Shown: positions 16,992 through 24,670 of the stretch, one piece after another
How positions within the stretch are numbered: the first letter of the stretch is position 1
How the letters are laid out: every line of letters starts with the position of its first letter
Assembly (NCBI RefSeq): GCF_020169515.1
Contig: NZ_JAHMHW010000004.1
Coordinates: 124,001-188,000, forward strand
DNA from: Paenibacillus vietnamensis
Lineage (GTDB): Bacteria > Bacillota > Bacilli > Paenibacillales > Paenibacillaceae
Direction of reading: 5' to 3'
Length of the DNA: 64,000 bases
Program-made: the position numbers and the translations under genes
The notes under the pieces: generated by a model
Databases searched by the model: none
The model's input: the letters and a program-made list of their open reading frames with translations, nothing else
Told to the model about the DNA's origin: nothing

Positions 16992-17848
16992 TCCACCATT
17001 TAATACGAGCCGCCATTCTTACCGGATTCGCCATGTATATCGTATATGTGGACCGGACGGGCGAAATGTCGCTTTATATCGCTCCCCGCATGGAGCTTTA
17101 CGTCAAGCTGTCTGCGCTCGGTTTGTACGCGGCAGCCATCTACCAAATTTATGCTGCTCTGCAAAAGCGATTGGGAAGCAACGAGCCGGCATGCGGCTGC
17201 GAACATGAGCCTTCCCCTTCCGTGTTCAAAAATTCTCTCATATACGGCTTATTCCTTTTTCCGCTGATGCTGGGCTTCCTGGTTCCGACAGGAACGCTGG
17301 GCAGCGAGCTGGCGGCCAAGAAAGGCGTGAGCTTGTCCGGTATCGAGGCGCTGGAGCGGGTCACGCCGGACGGCGGGCCGGAGAACGGAGAAGGAAAAAG
17401 CGCCGACCCCCTTTTCCCATACGATGAATATACCGAAGCGCATGCGGCATACGGCAAGGTGCTGTATAAACAATCGTTAATTACCGTTCCGGAGAAGCAG
17501 TACATCGAGACGCTGACGACTCTGGATCTGTACCGCGAGGCGTTTGCCGGCAAAGAGGTTGAAATTTCGGGATTCGTATACCGCGAAGAAGAAATGGGCG
17601 ATAACCGGTTTGCGGTCAGCCGGTTTGCCATGAACTGCTGCTCGGCAGACGCTCTTCCATACGGGCTGATGATCGAGTGGCCGAGGGCGACGGATTACGC
17701 ACAGGACGAATGGGTATCGGTAAAAGGCAAATTGACGACAACATCCTACATGGAGAACGAAATAATCGTTCTGAAGGCTGAGAAGCTTGAGCGGATCGAG
17801 GCGCCTGCATCGCCTTATGTGTATCCTGATCTTGATTTCGGGCTGTAA
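16988..17848 (+). CDS. TIGR03943/DUF1980 family membrane protein (YcgQ-like)
   Basis: 286 residues from the ATG at 16988 with GGAGG upstream. Two N-terminal hydrophobic segments (about 5-22, 32-55), a Cys/His motif CGCEHEP (about 67-73), another hydrophobic stretch (about 85-103), then a soluble domain ending in SRFAMNCCSADALPYGLMIEW. This matches the TIGR03943 proteins that always accompany UPF0718 permeases. The cysteines and the partner's His-rich loop suggest metal binding. It is translationally coupled to the permease gene. Confidence 0.8.
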   Translation: MIHHLIRAAILTGFAMYIVYVDRTGEMSLYIAPRMELYVKLSALGLYAAAIYQIYAALQKRLGSNEPACGCEHEPSPSVFKNSLIYGLFLFPLMLGFLVPTGTLGSELAAKKGVSLSGIEALERVTPDGGPENGEGKSADPLFPYDEYTEAHAAYGKVLYKQSLITVPEKQYIETLTTLDLYREAFAGKEVEISGFVYREEEMGDNRFAVSRFAMNCCSADALPYGLMIEWPRATDYAQDEWVSVKGKLTTTSYMENEIIVLKAEKLERIEAPASPYVYPDLDFGL

Positions 17849-17891
17849 GAGGAAAGAGAGGTCCGGCACTTCGCCGGACCTCTCTTTCCTC
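17849..17891. terminator. Bidirectional terminator
   Basis: Perfect 19-bp inverted repeat: GAGGAAAGAGAGGTCCGGC (17849-17867), loop ACTTC, complementary arm 17873-17891. It lies between convergent genes. Confidence 0.85.
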
Positions 17892-18296
17892 TCAGGGCAG
17901 CTCCCTTTTGCTTTGATGCTTCGGATAATAACGGGTATTCCAGCTCGCCATATTGTAATTCGATTCGTACAGGATGCTGGCAGACCAGGAATTGGCGCTT
18001 GAACGTACGGAGAAATCGTACATAATCTCGCCATGCGTCCAATCTCTTCTGTATTTCAGCGCGTCGATTGCCATTTGGCGGAATGCCTGTACCTGAGAGG
18101 ACGTTAAGCCTTGTCCCCCCTGCTCGAATTTGCCGTTCCGGCTTTCGATCGGATGATGCCTCATGCCGAACTTTCCTACCGCATTATTGCGGACATGAAT
18201 CAATACGGTACCGGCAGTTGCATTGGTCAGCTCTCCTTCGAGCTGGCGAAATACAAAATCAACCTGACGTGCGAGTGATACAGAATCCATTTCCAT
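17892..18296 (-). CDS. Conserved hypothetical protein
   Basis: 134 residues, no signal peptide or membrane helix. A family is not recognised. Notable stretches: VLIHVRNNAVGKFGMRHHP, GKFEQGGQGLTSSQVQAFRQ and a C-terminus rich in Tyr/Asn/Ser. GGAGG sits nine bases upstream of the ATG. The stop codon directly abuts the terminator hairpin it shares with the ycgQ-like gene. Monocistronic. Confidence 0.7.
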   Translation of the reverse strand: MEMDSVSLARQVDFVFRQLEGELTNATAGTVLIHVRNNAVGKFGMRHHPIESRNGKFEQGGQGLTSSQVQAFRQMAIDALKYRRDWTHGEIMYDFSVRSSANSWSASILYESNYNMASWNTRYYPKHQSKRELP

Positions 18297-18649
18297 ACAG
18301 AATATCCTCCTTCAAAGCTCTATTGGTTATAATTCCTATTAGGTCTCAACGCATATTATATAGTTCTTTACGCTCATTTACAACATATTTTTTATATTTT
18401 TTTACATTTTTCAATCTTATTCGACAAAAAGAAAAAGCAAATACATGTAATTTCATAAAAAATAGAACTGTCATCTTCGTTCACGACAGAACTTTAACGA
18501 AATTTTTATGAAATAAATAAAATTATTAATGTATTCAGATTACTGATAATGGTATCATTTTCTAGTTATTGTTTCACCGAAAAGCATTTTAGTATTTTCC
18601 GAAACTCCGCATGCGGTCCAATTGATCCATTTTAATGAATCGACAATTA
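18297..18649. other. AT-rich intergenic region
   Basis: About 350 bp of AT-rich sequence with no open frame worth calling, no strong hairpin and no recognised RNA. It carries the leader of the hypothetical gene on the left and leads to the chemoreceptor promoter on the right. Confidence 0.7.
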
Positions 18650-18678
18650 TAGACCAATTTCGCACCCGGTGCTATAAT
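18650..18678 (+). promoter_or_regulatory. Sigma-A-like promoter of the chemoreceptor gene
   Basis: -35 TAGACC (18650-18655), 17-bp spacer, -10 TATAAT (18673-18678). No sigma-D (motility) promoter was seen. Confidence 0.65.
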
Positions 18679-18710
18679 ATGGATATTCTATTAAAAGGAG
18701 CGCTTACATA

Positions 18711-19976
18711 ATGATCCAATGGTACTATTCGCTATCCGTGCGCAATAAGCTAATGATCACTTTTTACTTGAATTTATTGGTGCTTTCTCTCATTATGCTG
18801 CTCATCCTGGCCGTATCGGGCGGCTCGGTGCTTGCAGGCATCGTTGCAGCCATCGTGTTAGCGATCGTGACGCTCCCGCTCGTATCCTTTATTGAGAAAT
18901 CGATTAACAGTTCATTCGATGAAATCAAGGGAACCGCCCTCCGCATTGCAAAAGGGGATTTCACGCAAAGAATCGATACGGGCTCCTCTTCTGCGCTTGG
19001 CGAGCTTGGCCATTCCTTTAACAGCATGATCGATAAGCTGCGTGAAATTTTAACGGAAACGACGAATATCATCCGCCACGTATCCGATACAAGCCACAGC
19101 ATTTTTGACAAAAATCACAATATTCAAATCGCAATGGAGCAGGTTGCCGCCTCCGCTAACGAGCTCGCAACGGGCGCAAACGAAATTTCGGAGGATGTCG
19201 CCGAGATGAGCGAATCGATCACCGAAATCGAAGAAAAGGTGTCCGATTACGCGAATTCTACGAAAGAAATGAACGTGCGCTCGGAGCAAACGATCCAGCT
19301 TGTAGACAAAGGAATGAAGGCGCTTGACGTACAGGCCGACGGGATGCGGCGCAACGTTGAGGCAACGGCAAAAGTATCGGCCACCATCGAGGATCTTGCG
19401 CGCAAGGCGCAGGGCATCAGCGCCATTACGACGACGATTTCCGATATCGCCGAGCAGACAAACCTCTTGTCGCTGAATGCTTCCATCGAAGCCGCACGCG
19501 CCGGAGAGCACGGACGGGGCTTCGCGGTCGTCGCTCAAGAGGTTCGGAAGCTGGCCGAGGAATCGACGGCTTCCACAAAGCAGGTGTTTAATTTGGTGAA
19601 GAGCATCGACGAAGGCATCAAACATACGATTAACAATATGAAAATAAACGAAGAAGTCGTGAAGCTGCAGACCGAGCATATCAAGGAATCCGAGATCGTC
19701 TTTAATGAGATCGTGCAAAGCGTTCAGTTTATTACCGATAAAATATTCGTTTTCTCGCAGGAAAGCGATGCGATGCTGGAAAGCGCCCGCAAAATTTCCG
19801 GAGCGATTCAGAACATATCCGCAATTACGCAGCAGTCCGCCGCAGGCACAGAGCAGGTTTCCGCCTCGATGAACGAGCAAATTGCCTCGGTGCAGGCCGT
19901 CGTGGAGGAAACGGAACGGATGCGCAATATGGCAGCCCAGCTGCTTCGAACGATTAACGTTTTCAAAATGAAATAG
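18711..19976 (+). CDS. Methyl-accepting chemotaxis protein without extracellular domain
   Basis: 421 residues. Two transmembrane helices (about 13-35 and 38-60) are joined by only a few residues, so there is no extracellular ligand domain. A HAMP linker (about 62-113) and a long signalling coiled coil follow. The hairpin tip that contacts CheA/CheW is intact at about 244-285 ([38 protein letters not shown]). Sensing is therefore likely from the membrane, the cytoplasm or a partner. AAAGGAG precedes the ATG. Confidence 0.92.
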   Translation: MIQWYYSLSVRNKLMITFYLNLLVLSLIMLLILAVSGGSVLAGIVAAIVLAIVTLPLVSFIEKSINSSFDEIKGTALRIAKGDFTQRIDTGSSSALGELGHSFNSMIDKLREILTETTNIIRHVSDTSHSIFDKNHNIQIAMEQVAASANELATGANEISEDVAEMSESITEIEEKVSDYANSTKEMNVRSEQTIQLVDKGMKALDVQADGMRRNVEATAKVSATIEDLARKAQGISAITTTISDIAEQTNLLSLNASIEAARAGEHGRGFAVVAQEVRKLAEESTASTKQVFNLVKSIDEGIKHTINNMKINEEVVKLQTEHIKESEIVFNEIVQSVQFITDKIFVFSQESDAMLESARKISGAIQNISAITQQSAAGTEQVSASMNEQIASVQAVVEETERMRNMAAQLLRTINVFKMK

Positions 19977-20007
19977 CTAAGAAATGCAGAAGCATTAACA
20001 ATAGCAA

Positions 20008-20052
20008 AAAACCTGAAGACATCGCCGATTACGGAGTCCTTCAGGTTTTTTT
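20008..20052. terminator. Terminator after the chemoreceptor gene
   Basis: Stem ACCTGAAG (20011-20018) and CTTCAGGT (20039-20046) followed by a run of T; A-rich on the other side, so it can also serve the convergent gene. Confidence 0.8.
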
Positions 20053-20069
20053 GTTACACCATTTTCGCG

Positions 20070-20915
20070 TTATCCCTGTTTCGCCGCTCGGCATTCGGCG
20101 CGCCTATCTTCCCGCTCGCTTTCCTTGATCCTCGGACAGGTAAAGCAGTAATAGCCGTCCTCGACCAAATAGTACAAGCAGCAGGCGTATTTCATACGGA
20201 CCTGCTTATTTGGGTCGTCCATCGATTCCGTCATCCGAAATTTGACATCAAGCGGGTTTTTCGTTCTGCCGAACCGCTCTCCGTCCAGTGACTTGATCAA
20301 GCCGTAAATCCGCTCGGCTCTTTGCTTCGCGACAATGCTCGCATCCGATTTCATGAGGAGCTCATGCCCGTATTCGAGAGAGGTAGGCAGCTGGCTCCAC
20401 AGCATTCCCGCTTTCAGCGTACCGACTGCTGCTATCGACTCCAGCACGGGCCGGACCGTATATTCATAAAAGCCGCCCATCTTTTCCTGCGCCCATTGTT
20501 CATAGTGCCGCTGATCCTCCGGCCCGTCCTCCAGCTCCGAGTGGCGGATCAGAAATTCGCAGCGGTAGTATTCCTTATTGTTGTAGCTGGCTTTAAAGAG
20601 CTGGATGGTCAAGTTGTCCAGGGATAAATTTACGGCCTGCTTGCCAACCGACAGCATATAGATCAAGGCAAGCATCGGACCTCTGAACCATCCGGTCATA
20701 TATACCTCGCCGACCGACTGATCCTTCCCCTTCACCATCGGCGTATACAGCTCCAGCAGCCGCTTCATCTTTTCGGCATCGAGCAAATCCGCGGCAGGGC
20801 AGCTGAATACAGCTTGCTCCCGCTTTATGGTCGTAAGATCAAACCTTTCTGCAATTACATCCAATATAGTTCCAGTAGAGCTCATATTCGGTCCCGATCC
20901 TCTCATCCGTCCCAT
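20070..20915 (-). CDS. FhuF-like ferric siderophore reductase
   Basis: 281 residues, cytoplasmic. The C-terminus carries the FhuF 2Fe-2S signature CC-x10-C-x2-C (Cys245, Cys246, Cys257, Cys260). Such proteins reduce ferric siderophores to release iron. The ATG at 20915 has a modest site (AGGAA); a later ATG at 20885 is possible. The promoter is overlapped by a near-consensus Fur box, so expression should rise under iron limitation. No siderophore transport genes are adjacent. Confidence 0.85.
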   Translation of the reverse strand: MGRMRGSGPNMSSTGTILDVIAERFDLTTIKREQAVFSCPAADLLDAEKMKRLLELYTPMVKGKDQSVGEVYMTGWFRGPMLALIYMLSVGKQAVNLSLDNLTIQLFKASYNNKEYYRCEFLIRHSELEDGPEDQRHYEQWAQEKMGGFYEYTVRPVLESIAAVGTLKAGMLWSQLPTSLEYGHELLMKSDASIVAKQRAERIYGLIKSLDGERFGRTKNPLDVKFRMTESMDDPNKQVRMKYACCLYYLVEDGYYCFTCPRIKESEREDRRAECRAAKQG

Positions 20916-20937
20916 AATTTCCTATCCGTCATCATTT

Positions 20938-20966
20938 ATTATACCTCTATCGAAAATGATTATCAA
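20938..20966 (-). promoter_or_regulatory. Promoter with Fur box (FhuF-like gene)
   Basis: Leftward -35 TTGATA (20961-20966), 17-bp spacer, -10 TATAAT (20938-20943). The plus-strand sequence CGAAAATGATTATCA (20951-20965) matches the Fur box TGATAATnATTATCA at 12 of its 14 defined positions and covers the -35. Confidence 0.8.
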
Positions 20967-21053
20967 TGAGAAAGGGGCTGCGAATAAAAAAAACGGCTTC
21001 GGTTAAACTAGCGGCACATCGCATTTATTTTACCTTACAAGGAAGGATCGGCA

Positions 21054-21881
21054 ATGATCGGAACGTCTCGCAAACTCCTCAAGCTTACAGCAATAGCGGC
21101 CTGCATAGCCGGCCTTCTCATACATCAGCCCCTCCCCGCGGTATACGCGGAAGGTTATTCCGTTCCAAAGGAGCATAAGACGAAGCGCAAATTGCCAAAA
21201 GCAAAAGCTTCGGACATGTCATGGGTCAATCTTCACAACCGGTTTCCCGACGCTTTCCTGTTGCACGGTCCGCGGAAGGCGAAACGGATTGCTCTTACGT
21301 TCGACGATGCGCCCGATGCCAGATTTACGCCTGCCATTCTTGACATCCTGGCACAGTACGGCGTGTGCGCGACTTTTTTCGTCGTTGGCGTCCGCGCCGA
21401 GGATAATCCCGACCTTGTTCGGAGAATACACCGGGAAGGCCACATTATCGGAAATCATTCCTACAACCATGCCGTCATGTCCAAGCTTACGCTAGCGCAA
21501 TACCGTAACCAAATCCTGCGCACGGACGGCATATTGAAAGGGATCGTCGGCTATTCGCCTCATTATGTACGCCCTCCATACGGGGAAGTGCTGCCCCAGC
21601 AGGTAAAATGGAGCGGAGCTGCCGGGTATACAATTGTCAATTGGGATGTCGATTCGAACGATTGGAGGAATAATCCGAGCAGCCGGATCGTGCTGAACCA
21701 TATCCGGGAAACGCTGCAACCGGGATCGATCGTGCTTCAGCATGCAGGCGGCGGCATCGGGCAGGATCTTAGCGGAACGATCGATGCGCTGCCGCCGCTC
21801 ATCGAGCTTCTGCGCGTCCAAGGGTACGAGCTGGTCACCCTGCCGGAGCTTCTCGGCCAGCCTGCGTCCCGAAGGCAATAA
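21054..21881 (+). CDS. Exported polysaccharide deacetylase
   Basis: 275 residues. A signal sequence (about 1-33, ending AVYAEG) precedes a NodB-homology domain. The catalytic motifs are intact: TFDD at 82-85 (general base and metal Asp), HSYNH at 135-139 (metal His pair) and RPPYGE at 173-178. Family members remove N-acetyl groups from peptidoglycan, chitin or other amino-sugar polymers outside the cell. AAGGAAGG precedes the ATG. It is divergent from the FhuF-like gene and followed by a terminator; its own regulation is unclear. Confidence 0.88.
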   Translation: MIGTSRKLLKLTAIAACIAGLLIHQPLPAVYAEGYSVPKEHKTKRKLPKAKASDMSWVNLHNRFPDAFLLHGPRKAKRIALTFDDAPDARFTPAILDILAQYGVCATFFVVGVRAEDNPDLVRRIHREGHIIGNHSYNHAVMSKLTLAQYRNQILRTDGILKGIVGYSPHYVRPPYGEVLPQQVKWSGAAGYTIVNWDVDSNDWRNNPSSRIVLNHIRETLQPGSIVLQHAGGGIGQDLSGTIDALPPLIELLRVQGYELVTLPELLGQPASRRQ

Positions 21882-21887
21882 AGCGGA

Positions 21888-21930
21888 AAAAAGGCATTCC
21901 GTCCGCGTTAGGGAGAAATGCCTTTTCTTT
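21888..21930. terminator. Terminator between the deacetylase and LysM-3D genes
   Basis: Hairpin AAAAGGCATT (21889-21898) with AATGCCTTTT (21917-21926), followed by CTTT; the two flanking genes converge. Confidence 0.75.
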
Positions 21931-21949
21931 GTTTGTTTATGCGTCCGGC

Positions 21950-22588
21950 TTATTTCAACACGTAAACCTTCACGTCCTGAATGCCGAATTTGAGTGCTTG
22001 CCGCTTCGAGTCCGGTACGAAAATATCGATGCGGTTCCCTTTGATCGAACCTCCGATATCCGTTGCGGTGGCGACCATGCCGCCCTTCGGCAAGCCGTTA
22101 TAATCGTAGCCTTCAACATACAGCTTCGTTCCGAGCGGTATCATCTTCGGATCGACGGCTACCGTACCGACCTGCAGCTTGTTGCCGAAGTAGTCGAGAC
22201 CTGCCCATCCGCCGTTTTCCGAAGCGGCTCCCGTATAAGCCGTAGCCTTTACGAGAAGAGCTTTTGAGTAGGCATACTGTTTACCGTTAAAAGCGGTTAC
22301 CGTTTTGGCTGTCTGCTGAGCGGATGTCTTAGCAGCGGCGGCATTGTTCGATGCTGCCGCTGCGGCAGGAATCGTCATTTTCAAGCCCGCGTAGACATTA
22401 AGCGGATCGATGGCCGGATTCGCCTCAAGCAGCTTGTCCAAAGGAACGTTATACTGCCTGGAAAGCTTCCAGAATGTATCATTGTCATTCGTTGTATGTG
22501 TTTTTGAAGCTGCCTCAGCGGCTGTCCCGGCTGCCATCATCATGGATATGCCGATTAAGGCTGCTGCGAACGTACGTTTTTTAAGCAT
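21950..22588 (-). CDS. Secreted LysM and 3D-domain protein (lytic transglycosylase-like)
   Basis: 212 residues from the ATG at 22588, with AGGAGG upstream. A signal peptide (about 1-27, ending AEAA) is followed by one LysM repeat (about 31-75) for peptidoglycan binding and an Ala-rich linker. The C-terminal 3D domain (about 108-212) contains the three conserved Asp: VDPKMIPLG, TATDIGGSIKG and NRIDIFV. 3D domains act as MltA-like muramidases or lytic transglycosylases in Bacillota (YocH/YabE type). Probably a secreted wall-turnover enzyme. Confidence 0.88.
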   Translation of the reverse strand: MLKKRTFAAALIGISMMMAAGTAAEAASKTHTTNDNDTFWKLSRQYNVPLDKLLEANPAIDPLNVYAGLKMTIPAAAAASNNAAAAKTSAQQTAKTVTAFNGKQYAYSKALLVKATAYTGAASENGGWAGLDYFGNKLQVGTVAVDPKMIPLGTKLYVEGYDYNGLPKGGMVATATDIGGSIKGNRIDIFVPDSKRQALKFGIQDVKVYVLK

Positions 22589-22696
22589 TAGTAAGTAGCC
22601 TCCTGGTCGCTTCCGCAATTTCCCAACTGCGAATGCGCTAATTACAAATCATAATTTGAATACAATCCATTTATACGATCTTATATTTTAAAACAC

Positions 22697-22722
22697 GTTA
22701 AGGGCGCCAGGCGCCCTTAACG
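22697..22722 (-). terminator. Terminator after the CAP-domain gene
   Basis: Near-perfect hairpin with arms GTTAAGGGCGCC and GGCGCCCTTAAC; leftward it is followed by GTGTTTTAAAA. Confidence 0.7.
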
Positions 22723-22752
22723 TTTGAAGCCTTGTCCAATTGAAAGAAGCCA

Positions 22753-23568
22753 TTAGCCGATAAACATTTGTACCCATTCACCGTTTACGTATCCGACGCC
22801 GATTTCCTTAAAGTTGCCGTTCAGGATGTTAGCGCGGTGTCCCGGGCTGTTCATCCAAGCGTTCATAACCTCTTGCGGTGTTCTTTGACCGGATGCGATG
22901 TTCTCGCCGGCATAAGAATAACTTACGCCGAAGGAGCGCATCATATCGAATGGCGAACCGTAAGTCGGCGAAGTGTGGCTGAAGTAGTTGTTAACATCCA
23001 TGTCTTTTGCTTTTTCAGTAGCTACCTTCGTCAGAAGCGTATCGACCGTAAGCGCTGACAAACCGGCTTTTGCACGCTCTTGGTTAACAAGATCAACGAC
23101 TTGGGATTGGAAAGAGCTCATGTTGGCCGTTCCGCTGTCAGTGTTGCCTGTACCTGTGCTAGGAGCTGTCGGTTTTGTTGTCGAGCCTGTGCCTGTGCTT
23201 GGCGTTGTCGGCTTTGTTACTGTGCCTGTATCCGTGCTTGGCGTTGTCGGCTTTGTTACTGTGCCGGTACCTGTGCTAGGAGCTGCCGGTTGAGTCGGCA
23301 GAGTTGGTTGAACCGGCTGAGTTACTGTGCCGTTGCCCGGAAGAAACGGGCAGTTAAAGCTGCCGCCGCCAAAGTTGATGTTGCCAAGATCGATGCCAAA
23401 TTTATTTGCAATATCTTTAATGGAATCTTGGTTAAGGAAATAAGTTTGCACCGTAGAGTTTGTATTCACAGCCGGTGCTGCGCCAACAGTTGGAGCCGTT
23501 ACCCCTGCGCCGATTACCGTTGCTGCGATTAAGCTGGCGACACCTACACGAATGGGTTGCATCTTCAA
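22753..23568 (-). CDS. Secreted CAP-domain (SCP/PR-1, YkwD-like) protein
   Basis: 271 residues. A TTG start at 23568 is chosen because AGGAGG lies nine bases upstream; the in-frame ATG at 23577 directly abuts that ribosome site. A signal peptide (about 1-30) is followed by a short domain with QDSIKDIANKFGIDL. A Thr/Pro/Gly-rich linker made of a 13-residue repeat (TPSTDTGTVTKPT type) leads to the C-terminal CAP domain (about 145-271, NQERAKAGLSAL, HTSPTYGSPFDMM, GENIASGQRTPQEVMNAWMN). Common in Bacillota spores and walls; activity unknown. Confidence 0.88.
   Translation of the reverse strand: MKMQPIRVGVASLIAATVIGAGVTAPTVGAAPAVNTNSTVQTYFLNQDSIKDIANKFGIDLGNINFGGGSFNCPFLPGNGTVTQPVQPTLPTQPAAPSTGTGTVTKPTTPSTDTGTVTKPTTPSTGTGSTTKPTAPSTGTGNTDSGTANMSSFQSQVVDLVNQERAKAGLSALTVDTLLTKVATEKAKDMDVNNYFSHTSPTYGSPFDMMRSFGVSYSYAGENIASGQRTPQEVMNAWMNSPGHRANILNGNFKEIGVGYVNGEWVQMFIG
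23156..23290 (-). repeat. 39-bp tandem repeats in the CAP protein linker
   Basis: Units begin at 23156, 23195, 23234 and 23273 (last one partial), each opening GTGCT on the plus strand. The 23195 and 23234 units are nearly identical. They encode a 13-residue Thr/Pro-rich repeat, so copy-number change would alter linker length without a frameshift. Confidence 0.88.
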
Positions 23569-23885
23569 TGAAATCATCCTCCTGGATTATAGTTGTATTC
23601 AAAACGACTTAGGGACGATAGCTTGTTCGTTCGTCGCTGCCGTTTTGTTTGTGTGTCATCTTCCCGACGCCACTTATCTTATCACGTGATTTTTGGCGTT
23701 TCATGACACAAAAACTGGCAATCTCCCGAAAATCGTCCTCAAATCTGCGCGGCTACTGCTTTATGAGAATATGCTCATCGACGTTTCAATCCGATTTTCA
23801 CGAAAAAAAGAAGGCTTTTCCCGCAAATCAGCCGATTTTGCGCCGGAAATAGCCTTCTTTTCTCCTTATTCTTATTTTTGAGTTC
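23569..23885. other. Intergenic region with hairpin
   Basis: About 315 bp with no supported gene. It contains the leader of the CAP gene and, at 23807-23860, an inverted repeat AAAGAAGGCT and AGCCTTCTTT enclosing an imperfect stem. This is a probable terminator for the leftward DUF1700 gene. No known riboswitch was recognised. Confidence 0.6.
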
Positions 23886-24140
23886 TTATTTTTGACCGAG
23901 CTTCAGACCTCCGAAATTCCGGTTCGCCTCCGCCTGGTTCACACGGTAGCTCAGCATCAGCTCGCTTGCGATCATTCGGGGGTCGCCCAGCTCGTTTGCA
24001 GCCTCCTCCTCGGTTTGGCCGTTTAAAGCCGCTTGCTCAAAATGCAAGTAATAATCGTACAGCCACTCCTTCCGCTTATGCTCGGGGATGGTTCCAAGCA
24101 GCCGTTCAAGCTCCATCATATAGCTGTCTCTTGTTCTCAT
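23886..24140 (-). CDS. DUF1700-type protein, short form lacking membrane half
   Basis: 84 residues resembling the N-terminal helical domain of DUF1700/HAAS proteins (YMMELERLLGTIPEHKRKEW, YDYYLHFEQAA, EEEAANELGDPRMIASELM). Typical family members are about 180-200 residues with C-terminal transmembrane helices; this one ends before any membrane segment. Its ATG overlaps the PadR stop (ATGA), the usual arrangement of PadR with a DUF1700 partner. These domains are thought to interact with the PadR regulator. Confidence 0.8.
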   Translation of the reverse strand: MRTRDSYMMELERLLGTIPEHKRKEWLYDYYLHFEQAALNGQTEEEAANELGDPRMIASELMLSYRVNQAEANRNFGGLKLGQK

Positions 24141-24457
24141 GGTCTTAGTCCTTCCTCAATAATCTCGTTAACCGCCTGAGTGAAATCCTGCCATTCCGCG
24201 ATCAGAATCCGCATATGCCGCCAGCCCTCCGGCGTTAACCGGTAATACTTGCGCGGAGGCCCTTCGGTCGATTCTTTCAAATAAGTGGAAAAATACCCGT
24301 CCTGCGTCAGCCTGTTGAGCAATGGATAGACGCTGCCTACCGCCACCTCGAACTTCTCCGAAATTTTCACCGCCAGCTCGTACCCGTATCGGTCTCCTCT
24401 TGTAGCGAGAACGAGAACGCAAATTTCAAGCACGCCCTTTTTGAATTGAATGTTCAT
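24137..24457 (-). CDS. PadR family transcriptional regulator
   Basis: 106 residues, winged-helix DNA-binding protein of the short PadR type. Conserved core: FKKGVLEICVLVLATRGDRY, GYELAVKI, VAVGSVYPLLNRLTQDGYF, GPPRKYYRLTPEG. It usually represses its own operon and an adjacent transport or envelope system. Translationally coupled to the DUF1700 gene. Confidence 0.92.
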   Translation of the reverse strand: MNIQFKKGVLEICVLVLATRGDRYGYELAVKISEKFEVAVGSVYPLLNRLTQDGYFSTYLKESTEGPPRKYYRLTPEGWRHMRILIAEWQDFTQAVNEIIEEGLRP

Positions 24458-24609
24458 CTGCAGCCTCCGTAATCGAAATGTTGCTTCATCTCCCGTAACG
24501 CTGCATATCCTTCATTGCCAGCTATTAAGCAATAATGAATAGCCAGCCGCGTTCGATCTATTGTGCGTATAATTTATCACACGCTATTCTTCATTACAAG
24601 ATAGTGTTC

Positions 24610-24660
24610 AAAAAAGAATACCTCCGCCCGATCGGCGCTCAGCCTTCGGTCGGAGGTATT
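24610..24660 (-). terminator. Terminator after the Gfo/Idh/MocA gene
   Basis: Stem AATACCTCCG (24617-24626) and CGGAGGTATT (24651-24660); leftward it runs into TTCTTTTTTG. Confidence 0.85.
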
Positions 24661-24670
24661 GCCCTTTTTA

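Noticed and set aside
23569..23885. A cyclic-di-AMP (ydaO-type) riboswitch upstream of the wall-protein genes
   Set aside because: Such leaders often precede 3D/CAP-domain genes, but the conserved ydaO core blocks could not be found in this gap or in 22589-22752.
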